Below are positions 6,912 to 13,584 of a DNA stretch of 57,375 bases, piece by piece. The first letter of the stretch is position 1; the number at the start of each line of letters is the position of its first letter. Source of the DNA: a virus; the IMG/VR virus record IMGVR_UViG_3300033150_001333, positions 1 to 57,375 of that record, one strand, 5' to 3'. Position numbers and translations under genes: made by a program. A model generated the notes under the pieces. That model made no database searches. It was given only the letters and a program-made list of their open reading frames with translations, and was not told where the DNA came from.

Positions 6912-8166
6912 AATTGTCTCCTTTGCTTAAACTTAAATAAGCCCTTCGGAGAAGCTTTAAATCTTGGATATATTCTGGGCAGTAGTTGTTGTTTTTTAAG
7001 GCTTCATTGTAACTAGCTTCGTTTGTAATATCTTTATAAACCTCGTGATGAAGCCATCTTAAAGCAGCTTCAAAAGCTATTTTGTAATCCATTTTGTCTC
7101 TTTCTTCTTCAGTAGTCGTCCAGACTTTTTCAGGTTTGGGATATTGAACGCCTGGCTTATCCTCCCACCGCCGTTGAGCAAGGAATGTGCTGGGATATAT
7201 AATATATTCTAGTTCCATATTAGGCCATTCATACTTTATGTAATTATCTAAGCCTTCCATTATTTGGTTAAATAAAGCTTCATCAGGATTTATTTTTAAC
7301 CACTCTGCTAAAGCTCCTACTTTGTTTACTTTTCTGGGATAGTTTAGCCAAAACTTCTCAAATAGAATTCGTTGCTTTTTAATATTTTGTAGTAGTAAAT
7401 TATCTGGTGGTTTATAGGGCGGAAAAGGTTGTTGTTTTTCTTTTCCACTGATGAATTCACTTTTCTTATTTGAATCTTTAGAGCTATATAGATTATTATT
7501 TATATATTTTTTATTATTTTCTTTAAAAGAGTTATTTAAAGAAGATTTTATATCTGTAGTATTCTTTGTAGTATTCTTTGTATTTGTCCTAACTTCAGGA
7601 GAAGGAGGTGGTAACTTTGAAGTAGGGGGGTGGTTACTTTGAAGTAAAGAGGTATTTACTTCGGAATTAGGAGGTGGTGATTCTGAAGTAGGAAGGTGGT
7701 TATCTTGAGGTAAAGAGGGGGTTTTTTTAGATTTGCGTTGGTCGTATGTAATTTTAAGGACATTGTCAATAATTGGTTCTATAAACATGACATTTGAAAG
7801 TTTTAAACCTTCGTTAGTTTCTATTGTTTTAAATTCTCTTTTAACAAGTTTTAATCTTATCAAATCATCAAAAGCTCTTTTAACCTGTATTTTTGTGAAA
7901 CCAAATAAATCCACATAAGACTGGTAATTCTTTTGTAATCTATCAGCTTTAAACTTTTGTCTATAACCAATTACTTCGCCTGTTTCTGGATTTCTTTCTT
8001 CAACTGGCCTATACCAAAAAACAATGTCCGCCAATAATGTTATAGCTACATGATTCACTGTTCCGTTTTGAGTTTTTATATATCTATACCAACTTAAGGG
8101 GACAGTATTACCAGAAAATTCAACGCCAATTAGTTTTTTACATTGTTCATTTATTTCATTTCTCAT
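6898..8166 (-). CDS. Phage replication initiator (lambda-O-like helix-turn-helix protein)
   Basis: The 422-residue protein has the layout of phage replication initiators. Residues 1-130 form a winged-helix domain (residues 30-60 AITLLADIVFWYRP, then FTKIQVKRAFDDLIRLKLVKRE as wing and recognition helix). A low-complexity Pro/Ser/Asn linker follows (about 145-265), and a C-terminal module contains FEKFWLNYPRKVNKVGALAE, typical of the region that contacts the helicase loader. The linker contains two copies of a 22-residue repeat, created by six 22-bp DNA repeats at 7,585-7,716 that look like iterons, as in lambda O where the origin lies within the initiator gene. The start has GGAGGAG at good spacing and overlaps the tail of the HNH frame. 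A role in origin recognition is strongly suggested. Confidence 0.8.
   Translation of the reverse strand: MRNEINEQCKKLIGVEFSGNTVPLSWYRYIKTQNGTVNHVAITLLADIVFWYRPVEERNPETGEVIGYRQKFKADRLQKNYQSYVDLFGFTKIQVKRAFDDLIRLKLVKREFKTIETNEGLKLSNVMFIEPIIDNVLKITYDQRKSKKTPSLPQDNHLPTSESPPPNSEVNTSLLQSNHPPTSKLPPPSPEVRTNTKNTTKNTTDIKSSLNNSFKENNKKYINNNLYSSKDSNKKSEFISGKEKQQPFPPYKPPDNLLLQNIKKQRILFEKFWLNYPRKVNKVGALAEWLKINPDEALFNQIMEGLDNYIKYEWPNMELEYIIYPSTFLAQRRWEDKPGVQYPKPEKVWTTTEEERDKMDYKIAFEAALRWLHHEVYKDITNEASYNEALKNNNYCPEYIQDLKLLRRAYLSLSKGDNYERN
7585..7716. repeat. Six tandem 22-bp iteron-like repeats inside the initiator gene (candidate replication origin)
   Basis: Six direct repeats follow each other with an exact 22-bp period: 7585-7606, 7607-7628, 7629-7650, 7651-7672, 7673-7694 and 7695-7716. 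Most begin GGTGGT, and the best copy (7629-7650) contains the perfect dyad TTACTTTGAAGTAA. Others keep ACTTTGAAGTA, TTACTTCGGAATTA or TTATCTTGAGGTAA. The first copy is the most diverged. The repeats lie in the linker of the initiator gene, and because 66 bp is 22 codons they generate a repeated peptide. The position and the period match iteron origins bound by the protein encoded around them. Confidence 0.7.
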
Positions 8167-8236
8167 TTAACTCCTCCTGAAATATATTATGGAATTTTTT
8201 ATGGCAATTATCACATAGCACTATTAAATCTTCTTT

Positions 8237-8770
8237 TCATGTTAAATATTCTCTTCCTCTATTTTCATAGGTTTTATGGTGAACATTTAAATTTTGGTTT
8301 GAACCACATAATGAGCAAGTAGGGTTTTTCCATTTGACATATCTAGATACAACTCGCCAATAAAGGGTCTGGAGAAAATCTTTATAATTCATACTAGATA
8401 GGATTTCTATATCCTCTTTAGTTATTAAATCAAATAATAAATAAAAATCACAAGCTGGAGTATTTTTGCCTGTCCCAAAATTTGCTAGTTTTCTCTGTTG
8501 TCTTTCTTTTTCTCTTTTCTGGCGTTCTAATTCGGCTTTTTCTTCTCTTTCTTTGCGTTTTTCGTATCGTATTCTTTTACATTCAGGGCAAATTGCATTT
8601 TTGAAATCCCATTTATTATTTACAATTATAGTTTTCCCACAAATTGAACAAGCGATTTTATATTGTCTTAGTTTTAAAAATTCTCTTACTTTATTAAAAA
8701 CTTCTGTTTGATTTACTTCAATAGGCACTAATAAACAGGCTTCTTTTAATGCCTCTTCCCATTTCTCCAT
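8237..8770 (-). CDS. HNH endonuclease frame cut by an in-frame TGA
   Basis: The frame starts at ATG 8770. It has one zinc ribbon (CSICGK about residue 41, CPECKR about 61), a charged coiled coil (about 66-95) and an HNH N-half: CSLCGS (about 155), then NVHHKTYENRGREYL. TGA at 8237-8239 stops it exactly inside the nuclease. Beyond the TGA the same frame continues KEDLIVLCDNCHKKFH, which is the missing second half with the CxxCH metal and catalytic part, and ends at 8156-8158 (204 codons in total). So either the gene is inactivated by a nonsense change, the stop is read through, or the base is an error. It lies just before the replication initiator and after a structured leader. Confidence 0.75.
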   Translation of the reverse strand: MEKWEEALKEACLLVPIEVNQTEVFNKVREFLKLRQYKIACSICGKTIIVNNKWDFKNAICPECKRIRYEKRKEREEKAELERQKREKERQQRKLANFGTGKNTPACDFYLLFDLITKEDIEILSSMNYKDFLQTLYWRVVSRYVKWKNPTCSLCGSNQNLNVHHKTYENRGREYLT

Positions 8771-8782
8771 TTTAATTCCCTA

Positions 8783-8863
8783 AAAATAAAAAACCCACAC
8801 AGACAGAACAAGACTTTTTTGACATGGTGAAAGGCCAAGGTGTCTTGCTTGTCCGTGCGGGCT
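8783..8863 (-). terminator. Terminator-like hairpin in the leader of the HNH/initiator genes
   Basis: On the minus strand the arm 8863-8842 can pair with 8814-8793 over about 22 positions, allowing G-U pairs and a small bulge. A T-rich tail (GGGTTTTTTATTTTT) follows at 8797-8783, directly before the HNH gene. This has the form of an intrinsic terminator placed in a leader, and its arms interleave with those of a second hairpin (8824-8887). Confidence 0.6.
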
Positions 8864-8887
8864 TGGTTTCAAAATGCCTTTCACCAT
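8824..8887 (-). promoter_or_regulatory. Candidate antiterminator hairpin interleaved with the leader terminator
   Basis: ATGGTGAAAGGC (8824-8835) and GCCTTTCACCAT (8876-8887) are perfect 12-base inverted copies. An inner CCAAG/CTTGG pair (8835-8839 with 8862-8866) can extend the stem. Its loop contains the first arm of the terminator hairpin, and its 3' arm lies between the two terminator arms. The two helices therefore either exclude each other or form a pseudoknot. This is the architecture of an attenuator or RNA switch; the ligand or trigger is unknown. Confidence 0.5.
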
Positions 8888-8896
8888 ATTGATTTA

Positions 8897-8925
8897 TTCT
8901 TACCAGATTATTTTTAACTTGTCAA
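8897..8925 (-). promoter_or_regulatory. Promoter for the HNH-initiator transcript
   Basis: On the minus strand a perfect TTGACA (8925-8920) is followed by a 17-base spacer and TAAGAA (8902-8897). Transcription would start near 8890, immediately upstream of the interleaved hairpins, and run into the HNH and initiator genes. The -10 box is only a fair match. Confidence 0.5.
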
Positions 8926-8934
8926 TATCAAAAA

Positions 8935-9000
8935 TGCCTACACAAGCAAACAGGTGAGAAAGGGAGGAGAAAAGGTGGGACCTGTCTGCCCGTGCAGGCT
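8935..9000 (-). terminator. Second terminator-like hairpin, after the RecT gene
   Basis: Positions 9000-8980 and 8955-8935 (minus strand) are imperfect inverted copies, about 16 of 21 positions pairing, followed by ATTTTTG. It lies five bases past the RecT stop codon, so it probably ends the recombination operon. Its 3' arm resembles that of the leader terminator at 8842-8863 (shared CCGTGC(G/A)GGCT-type core on the plus strand), so the two hairpins may be related. Confidence 0.5.
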
Positions 9001-9005
9001 GTGAT

Positions 9006-10253
9006 TTAAAATAATTCTTCTAATTCTTTTGCTTTGGTGTCAATCATCAAGTAGATTTCTGTAGCTTCCGCCTCATCCGAAATATCATAAATACTATTAT
9101 AACCCTTTTCTTTCAAAACCTCATTCACTAGTTCACGGTCATAATTTGACAATTGCTCTTCTAATTCCACAAGCCATTGTGCGGGAGGTTGAGCTTTCTT
9201 TTCTGGTTTAGCCTTTTTAGGTTTTGGAGGAGAAGTAGCAGGCTTATTCTTTGCTTCCCATTCCTTAAATTTTTCTACAAACCTATCTATTTTCTTTGTA
9301 GCTTTTTCTTTTACATATTCCATCGAGCAATTAACACTCTTTGCTACTGTTTCAATGTATTCTTCTACTCTTTCTTTATCTAATTTTTTTTTAGCAATCA
9401 CATCATCAAAAAATATTATTCGTTCAGGTTCAGGAGCTTGGTCTTCAATTTGTTTGGGTTTGTCGTCCTTTTTTTCTTTTCCAGCCTCCATATCCTTTAT
9501 ATCAATCACTTTACCTTGGAAAGTTACTTCTTCCTTTTTAGGTTCTTCTTCAATTGTAGACAATACAATGTCCTCTTCTTCCTCAGAAATTGCTATATCT
9601 AATTCAGGTGTTTTGCGTTTCATTTTAAGCATTTTCAAAACTGCACTCTTTCTCATCATAGCTTCAGGCCATAAATGCCAAGGACTATCTTTAGTTCCAG
9701 CTTGTTCAGCCTTTCTCCATGAAAGAGACATTTTTCTTCTTTTTTCAATTTCTTCCATTCTGATTATATCGAAATCCACTCTATCATCCTTTTTCCAAAG
9801 AGCGTAAGCACAAACAGCTTTCCCTCTGTCTTTTAATGCAATTTTATGGTGCAAATAAGCATCAGTGCCCAATTGATAATTAAACTCATCATTCTCATAA
9901 ACTACATGGGCTTCCACTTCAGCATCTGTTACTCTGTTTACCAACTCAATAAGACCTTGATAACCAATTTGGGCATTGCATTCTATTGGATGTCCTTGTT
10001 TTCTATTATTACGCCTAGGTATCAAATAAACATTATCTCCGCCTGGTAGTAATCCCCACTCTGCACATTTCAATAATGCACTGAGCAAACTTTCAGGAGT
10101 GCATTGTTGCAATTGAGGGTTTTTGAAAAGAGCGTTCCAAAAGGCTGCAATCAGGACATCTTTCTTCATTCCTTTAGGTAGCACTTTTAACTTCTCACTT
10201 GTTTCAGGAGAAACTAATTTGGCCTTGATTTCTGCTAGTTGATTTTTTTTCAT
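9006..10253 (-). CDS. recT: RecT-family single-strand annealing protein
   Basis: Residues 1-240 match RecT: an N-terminal helical part, LLSALLKCAEWGLLPG, the NAQIGYQGLIEL motif, IRMEEIEKRRKMS and the PEAMMRKSAVLKMLK segment. RecT anneals complementary single strands and promotes recombination together with a 5'-3' exonuclease, encoded here at 11,672-12,196. The protein is 415 residues against about 270 for typical RecT. The extra part is an acidic and Lys/Pro-rich linker (about 240-355) plus a folded-looking C-terminus (WLVELEEQLSNYDREL..., about 356-415). This tail may recruit the host SSB or another partner. It starts three bases from the stop of the downstream-numbered membrane gene. Confidence 0.93.
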   Translation of the reverse strand: MKKNQLAEIKAKLVSPETSEKLKVLPKGMKKDVLIAAFWNALFKNPQLQQCTPESLLSALLKCAEWGLLPGGDNVYLIPRRNNRKQGHPIECNAQIGYQGLIELVNRVTDAEVEAHVVYENDEFNYQLGTDAYLHHKIALKDRGKAVCAYALWKKDDRVDFDIIRMEEIEKRRKMSLSWRKAEQAGTKDSPWHLWPEAMMRKSAVLKMLKMKRKTPELDIAISEEEEDIVLSTIEEEPKKEEVTFQGKVIDIKDMEAGKEKKDDKPKQIEDQAPEPERIIFFDDVIAKKKLDKERVEEYIETVAKSVNCSMEYVKEKATKKIDRFVEKFKEWEAKNKPATSPPKPKKAKPEKKAQPPAQWLVELEEQLSNYDRELVNEVLKEKGYNSIYDISDEAEATEIYLMIDTKAKELEELF

Positions 10254-10256
10254 TGC

Positions 10257-10451
10257 CTATCCTCCTACATTTATTATTTTAAAAACTAAATCTATTGCTA
10301 CGACAATACAAGAAAAAAGGATAATAGAAAATAATACCATACCAAGAAAGAAAAAAGGTGGACTTAGTTCTTCAAATTTTGTTTCTATTTTAAGCCCAAT
10401 ATTATTAAGCAAGATAAAAAATATAACTACAAAATAACAAAATGTTTTCAT
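10257..10451 (-). CDS. Small membrane protein
   Basis: The 64-residue protein has two hydrophobic segments: residues 3-20 (FCYFVVIFFILLNNIGL) and about 32-60 (FFLGMVLFSIILFSCIVVAI), joined by a short charged loop (KIETKFEEL). It is therefore probably a two-pass inner-membrane protein. Its first base is the last base of the upstream gene's stop codon. It lies in the recombination operon, so a holin role is less likely than an early membrane or superinfection function; this is inference. Confidence 0.55.
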   Translation of the reverse strand: MKTFCYFVVIFFILLNNIGLKIETKFEELSPPFFFLGMVLFSIILFSCIVVAIDLVFKIINVGG

Positions 10452-10660
10452 TATTTTTCTCCTTTATTTATTAAATCTTCAAGAGCTTCTCTTTCTTTCA
10501 CATAGTCTATCCATAGTTTAACTTCATCAACAGTCTTTCCATAGATATTTGTAAATTTTGGTTTTGGCACAGCTATATATTCATTGCCTTCCAAATAAAT
10601 TGCATAATTCCGATACTTTTCTATAAATCTTTTTCCTTCTTTGGTTTTTATTTTCCCCAT
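10451..10660 (-). CDS. Hypothetical small protein
   Basis: A 69-residue basic N-terminal/acidic C-terminal protein (KTKEGKRFIEKYRNYAIYLEG, then VDEVKLWIDYVKEREALEDL). The start is directly after the stop of the 224-residue gene and has AAGGAGG upstream. No family recognised. Its pattern (short strands, then two helices) suggests a small alpha/beta fold. Confidence 0.5.
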   Translation of the reverse strand: MGKIKTKEGKRFIEKYRNYAIYLEGNEYIAVPKPKFTNIYGKTVDEVKLWIDYVKEREALEDLINKGEK

Positions 10661-11335
10661 TCAAATCCTCCTTGTTGCTATTTCTACTTCTTGATATATT
10701 TCAAGGCCATCAATATTTCTTACTCCTGCCCTAATAGCTGCATTAACTTTTTTGTTATCTACCATTAAATATTCTTTTGGTATTTTGTCAAAGTCCACTA
10801 TTTTAAATGTCCAATATTTTCTTTCATATACAGTGCCATTGTCCGTGCTTACTTTTAATTTTTCTTTAGGCATAGCAATTTCAGGTAGCTTGACTGGTTC
10901 AATACCTTTTTCTTTAGCTTCCTTATCCAGTTGCTCTTGTAATTTTTTCCTTTCTTCTTCAGCTTTCTTTTCCATTTCTCTGCGTTCCATTTCAAGACGA
11001 GTTTTGTAATTTTTTAACTTCAATTTTACTATTTTCTTTGAATTAGAAAGAGGTTTAACTACTTCATTAACCCTAGCTTTCACCTTTTTTATAAATGTTT
11101 TAGGGACAATTATTCTTTTCTCACACTCTTCATTAATTCGTTTTTCGTATTTTGCTATTGTAGCCAATAGCTCAGCAGCCTTTTGGCAATTTTCTTCATT
11201 TGTTATTTCTAGCATCTTTACTTCTTTTTCTAACTGAGTAAATCTTTTCTTCCAAACCAAAAAGGCATTTTGTGCCTCTATTAAAGCTAAATTAGCCTTG
11301 AATTCCGTAAATACTCCATTACTTTTCTCCATCAT
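10661..11335 (-). CDS. Coiled-coil phage recombination-operon protein
   Basis: The 224-residue protein has an N-terminal helical half, a highly charged coiled coil (about 105-145, RLEMERREMEKKAEEERKKL) and a conserved C-terminal domain: YERKYWTFKIVDFDKIPKEY, then KKVNAAIRAGVRNIDGLEIY. This C-terminal pattern is common in phage proteins encoded next to RecT and exonuclease genes, as it is here. Its role is not established; a partner of the annealing machinery is plausible. The start overlaps the YopX-like gene by 4 bases. Confidence 0.7.
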   Translation of the reverse strand: MMEKSNGVFTEFKANLALIEAQNAFLVWKKRFTQLEKEVKMLEITNEENCQKAAELLATIAKYEKRINEECEKRIIVPKTFIKKVKARVNEVVKPLSNSKKIVKLKLKNYKTRLEMERREMEKKAEEERKKLQEQLDKEAKEKGIEPVKLPEIAMPKEKLKVSTDNGTVYERKYWTFKIVDFDKIPKEYLMVDNKKVNAAIRAGVRNIDGLEIYQEVEIATRRI

Positions 11336-11682
11336 TTATCTCCTTTTAATAAATTTGGATTTTCCCATACATTTCCTATTACTTCTAAATCATACCAATT
11401 TATTATCTCGCTTGATAAATCCATATAACTGCTGGTTATGGGATTTTTTAAATAAAAAGAACCGTTCCCAAAGCTAACTATCCATTTATCATAAAAAGAA
11501 GATATAATATCTTCTTCATAAATTTCTTTGCCGTTTATATCGGTCAATCCAGTAAATAGCATAAGAATAACATTTTTATAAAAACAACCTTCTATACTTA
11601 TTTCTTGATGTTTTAACCATATAGCATCAGGGTATAACATTTTTCTATTCTTTTTATCCCAAGCCCTAACTTTAATCTGCAT
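11332..11682 (-). CDS. YopX-family protein
   Basis: The 116-residue protein matches the phage YopX family (PF09643-type): IKVRAWDKKNRKML at the start, LMLFTGLTDINGKEIYEEDII in the middle and WYDLEVIGNVWENPNLL at the end. These proteins are widespread in phages of many bacteria and form a beta-rich fold, but no biochemical function is established. It overlaps the exonuclease gene upstream by 11 bases. Confidence 0.88.
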   Translation of the reverse strand: MQIKVRAWDKKNRKMLYPDAIWLKHQEISIEGCFYKNVILMLFTGLTDINGKEIYEEDIISSFYDKWIVSFGNGSFYLKNPITSSYMDLSSEIINWYDLEVIGNVWENPNLLKGDK

Positions 11683-12196
11683 TTAAATACCTCCATCCAT
11701 TCAAAAAATTTAAAAATGCCTGAAAGCCCTTATTCAGGTCATCAATAAAAATAGTGTCAACAATAGCAGGTTTCCCGTCTTTTTTAAGCCTTACCGCCGC
11801 CACTTTATTAGGTTTCAATTCTTCAGGCAGAGCATAATAATAAGCACTTAACTGCATTATCCATGCCTTGTTAGCTACCTCAGAGGTTTTTAAATCCCAT
11901 AGCCATTTTTCACCTTTCCATTCAACCAACATATCTGGATGCCCGATGTAGCCAAACTGCTTATGTTTAACTTCAAATTCAGCCTTGATTAGTTTCACAG
12001 GTAACAAGTTTCTAAAGGATTGAATATATCCTTCCAACTCTCCATATTCAGGCACAAACAAATTTTCAAGTTCAGCTACACAATACTTATGAATTAGCTT
12101 GCCTCTTTCACAAGCTAGCTCTAGCGTATTGCTTGAAACAGGAAATTCTAGGAAAGGTGATATTACTTCTGTAACTCTGGGATAACGCATAATCAC
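11672..12196 (-). CDS. PD-(D/E)XK exonuclease (RecB/Cas4-like), partner of RecT
   Basis: The 174-residue protein carries the RecB-nuclease pattern: RGKLIHKYC (His36), GHPDMLV (Asp88) and WLWDLKTS (Asp101, Lys103), then an MQLSAYYYAL helix matching motif QxxxY. Such phage enzymes degrade one strand of duplex ends so that RecT can anneal the remaining strand. The gene lies 2.7 kb upstream of recT in the same operon. It lacks the iron-sulphur cysteines of Cas4, so it is closer to a minimal lambda-Exo-like or RecB-like nuclease. The catalytic set looks complete. Confidence 0.85.
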   Translation of the reverse strand: MIMRYPRVTEVISPFLEFPVSSNTLELACERGKLIHKYCVAELENLFVPEYGELEGYIQSFRNLLPVKLIKAEFEVKHKQFGYIGHPDMLVEWKGEKWLWDLKTSEVANKAWIMQLSAYYYALPEELKPNKVAAVRLKKDGKPAIVDTIFIDDLNKGFQAFLNFLNGWRYLNAD

Positions 12197-12201
12197 TCCT
12201 T

Positions 12202-12402
12202 TTAAGCTAAGTCTCTTATTCTTCCTTCTTCTTCTGAAACTTCGTGCAGAAAAGAACTAATCCTTTCAATTTCTGTATCAGAAAGCCGTTTTTCTATAGG
12301 CAAAAGATTATTTAAGGCGTAAAGGAAATTATGAACTCTACGTTTGTGGTCAAGTGGAATGTATTTTCCATTTTTTTCTTTGTAATTAATTTCGTAATTC
12401 AT
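12202..12402 (-). CDS. Hypothetical small protein
   Basis: The 66-residue protein is unrecognised. It starts with a Lys/Tyr/Asn-rich stretch (NYEINYKEKNGKYIPL), followed by a helix (RRVHNFLYALNNLLP) and an acidic helix (DTEIERISSFLHEVSEEEGRI). AAGGAGG precedes the start at good spacing. It is immediately upstream of the exonuclease. Confidence 0.5.
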   Translation of the reverse strand: MNYEINYKEKNGKYIPLDHKRRVHNFLYALNNLLPIEKRLSDTEIERISSFLHEVSEEEGRIRDLA

Positions 12403-12417
12403 ATTTGCCTCCTTTTT

Positions 12418-12645
12418 TTATTCTACAAATGAATGATTACAAATAATACATCCTGTAATCCGTTTATTTGACACAATGAAAGCTCCACAAATAGGACAGC
12501 TATCCCAGTTAAACAAATCCCACTTCTGTTGCACTTTTTCTAAATGCCCTGTTTCCCATAACTCTACCACTTCAGAAGCCTCTTTTTCAGTAAAGCCTTC
12601 AAAGTGGTAATTTGACCGTCTTGCTACAATCTTTCTTCCATTCAT
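12418..12645 (-). CDS. Small zinc-ribbon protein
   Basis: The 75-residue protein ends in a zinc ribbon: CPICGAF (about residue 51) and GCIICNH (about 65). An N-terminal helical part (EGFTEKEASEVVELWETG) precedes it. Four cysteines in two CxxC pairs would bind one zinc. It may bind DNA or a protein; no family name can be given. Confidence 0.6.
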   Translation of the reverse strand: MNGRKIVARRSNYHFEGFTEKEASEVVELWETGHLEKVQQKWDLFNWDSCPICGAFIVSNKRITGCIICNHSFVE

Positions 12646-12658
12646 TCCGACCTCCCTC

Positions 12659-12904
12659 TTATATAAAAACTTTCAATCTAATTCCATCCGTTCCATATTT
12701 TGAATACCTAAAATTTTTACACCAAATAATTCCTGATTCCATAATTCCAATAAAGTCTTCAATACCATCCTCATCTAAAGCAAAAATAAAAACAGGGATT
12801 ACAGTGTAGGATACTGGGATAATGAAGAATTCTTTAGAAAGAGCTGGATAATAATGACAAAATACGCCTTCCTCATTAATTGTAATCAATTTTAATTCAT
12901 CCAT
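12659..12904 (-). CDS. Hypothetical protein, paralogue of the gene at 13,584
   Basis: I place the start at ATG 12904 because GGGAGGAG precedes it; the longer open frame upstream is antisense to the plus-strand gene. The 81-residue protein has ITINEEGVFCHYY, hydrophobic strands (FFIIPVSYTVIPVFIFAL) and FIGIMESGIIWCKNFRYSKYG. The last block resembles YIGDLEKGGVWCTEWRYG in the protein at 13,584-13,847, so the two are likely diverged copies. No known family. Confidence 0.55.
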   Translation of the reverse strand: MDELKLITINEEGVFCHYYPALSKEFFIIPVSYTVIPVFIFALDEDGIEDFIGIMESGIIWCKNFRYSKYGTDGIRLKVFI

Positions 12905-12952
12905 CTTTCTCCTCCCTTTTTTTAAATTTAAATTAAATCCCCAAAAACTATC

Positions 12953-12981
12953 TTGCACCTTGTATGCTGTTAGGTTATAAT
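12953..12981 (+). promoter_or_regulatory. Promoter for the lone plus-strand gene
   Basis: TTGCAC (12953-12958), a 17-base spacer and a perfect TATAAT (12976-12981) precede the plus-strand gene at 13,031 by about 50 bases. It opposes the early operon, so its transcript would be antisense to any early transcript crossing the region. Confidence 0.55.
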
Positions 12982-13030
12982 CTTCTTTTAAGTATTCTAC
13001 TGTATGCTTCTTATGGAGGGATAGTAAATC

Positions 13031-13306
13031 ATGCCAAAACGGCTTGTTTACCACACCAAAACAGAAGAAAATAAAATCGTAACCCTCTATCCGCCAAGGC
13101 TTCATTCTTTTGAACAGATTTTGAATTACATTGCATTCATTTGCAAAGGAGTAGAGAAAGGTTTGATTTCTGAAACTCAAGCCACCACAGTTAAGGAGTT
13201 GATTAGCATTGCAATAGAGGCCGTCCGTAAGAAACAAGAATTTGAGAAGTATGATGAAGTAGTAAGGTTCAGAGAGAAAGATGAAGAGGAAGACGAGGAA
13301 GAATAA
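13031..13306 (+). CDS. Lone plus-strand acidic-tailed protein inside the early block
   Basis: The 91-residue protein is the only plus-strand gene in the first 18 kb. It is supported by its own promoter (12953-12981), a GGAGGG ribosome binding site before ATG 13031, and protein-like composition: a basic start (MPKRLVYHTKTEE), two helices (FEQILNYIAFICKG; TVKELISIAIEAVRKK) and a very acidic tail (REKDEEEDEEE). The acidic tail recalls DNA mimics or regulator tails, but no family is recognised. The antisense frame on the minus strand is long but of low complexity, so I prefer this strand. Confidence 0.6.
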   Translation: MPKRLVYHTKTEENKIVTLYPPRLHSFEQILNYIAFICKGVEKGLISETQATTVKELISIAIEAVRKKQEFEKYDEVVRFREKDEEEDEEE

Positions 13307-13329
13307 ATTTATATTGGCACTATTTAGCA

Positions 13330-13584
13330 TTATTTATCTTCCCTCCAAATTACCCAAACATTTGTTTTGACTGTATATAAAATAGTAATTCGCTTTATCT
13401 TAGCCGTTTTACATCTCTGCTTAACAAAATATTGTGCTATTTTTATTGCATCAATAGGAGAAAGGTTAGGTTTAAGGGAAATAGAAGTTTTATAAGTGTT
13501 TCTGGTAATTTTTCTAGTGATATGGTAACCTATAGCAACTGAGGCAATCCAGAGAGCAATTAGTAAGATAATTAAGTCTTTCAT
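13330..13584 (-). CDS. Membrane-anchored small protein
   Basis: The 84-residue protein starts with one hydrophobic helix (residues 4-20, LIILLIALWIASVAIGY), followed by a basic stretch and a soluble alpha/beta tail (SPIDAIKIAQYFVKQ; RITILYTVKTNVWVIW). It is probably anchored in the inner membrane with the tail on the cytoplasmic side or outside. The start overlaps the stop of the upstream gene by one base. Function unknown. Confidence 0.55.
   Translation of the reverse strand: MKDLIILLIALWIASVAIGYHITRKITRNTYKTSISLKPNLSPIDAIKIAQYFVKQRCKTAKIKRITILYTVKTNVWVIWREDK

Noticed and set aside
12659-13330. 223-codon minus-strand frame
   Set aside because: Only its last 81 codons have a ribosome binding site and protein-like content. 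The rest is low-complexity Phe/Leu-rich sequence antisense to the plus-strand gene at 13,031-13,306.
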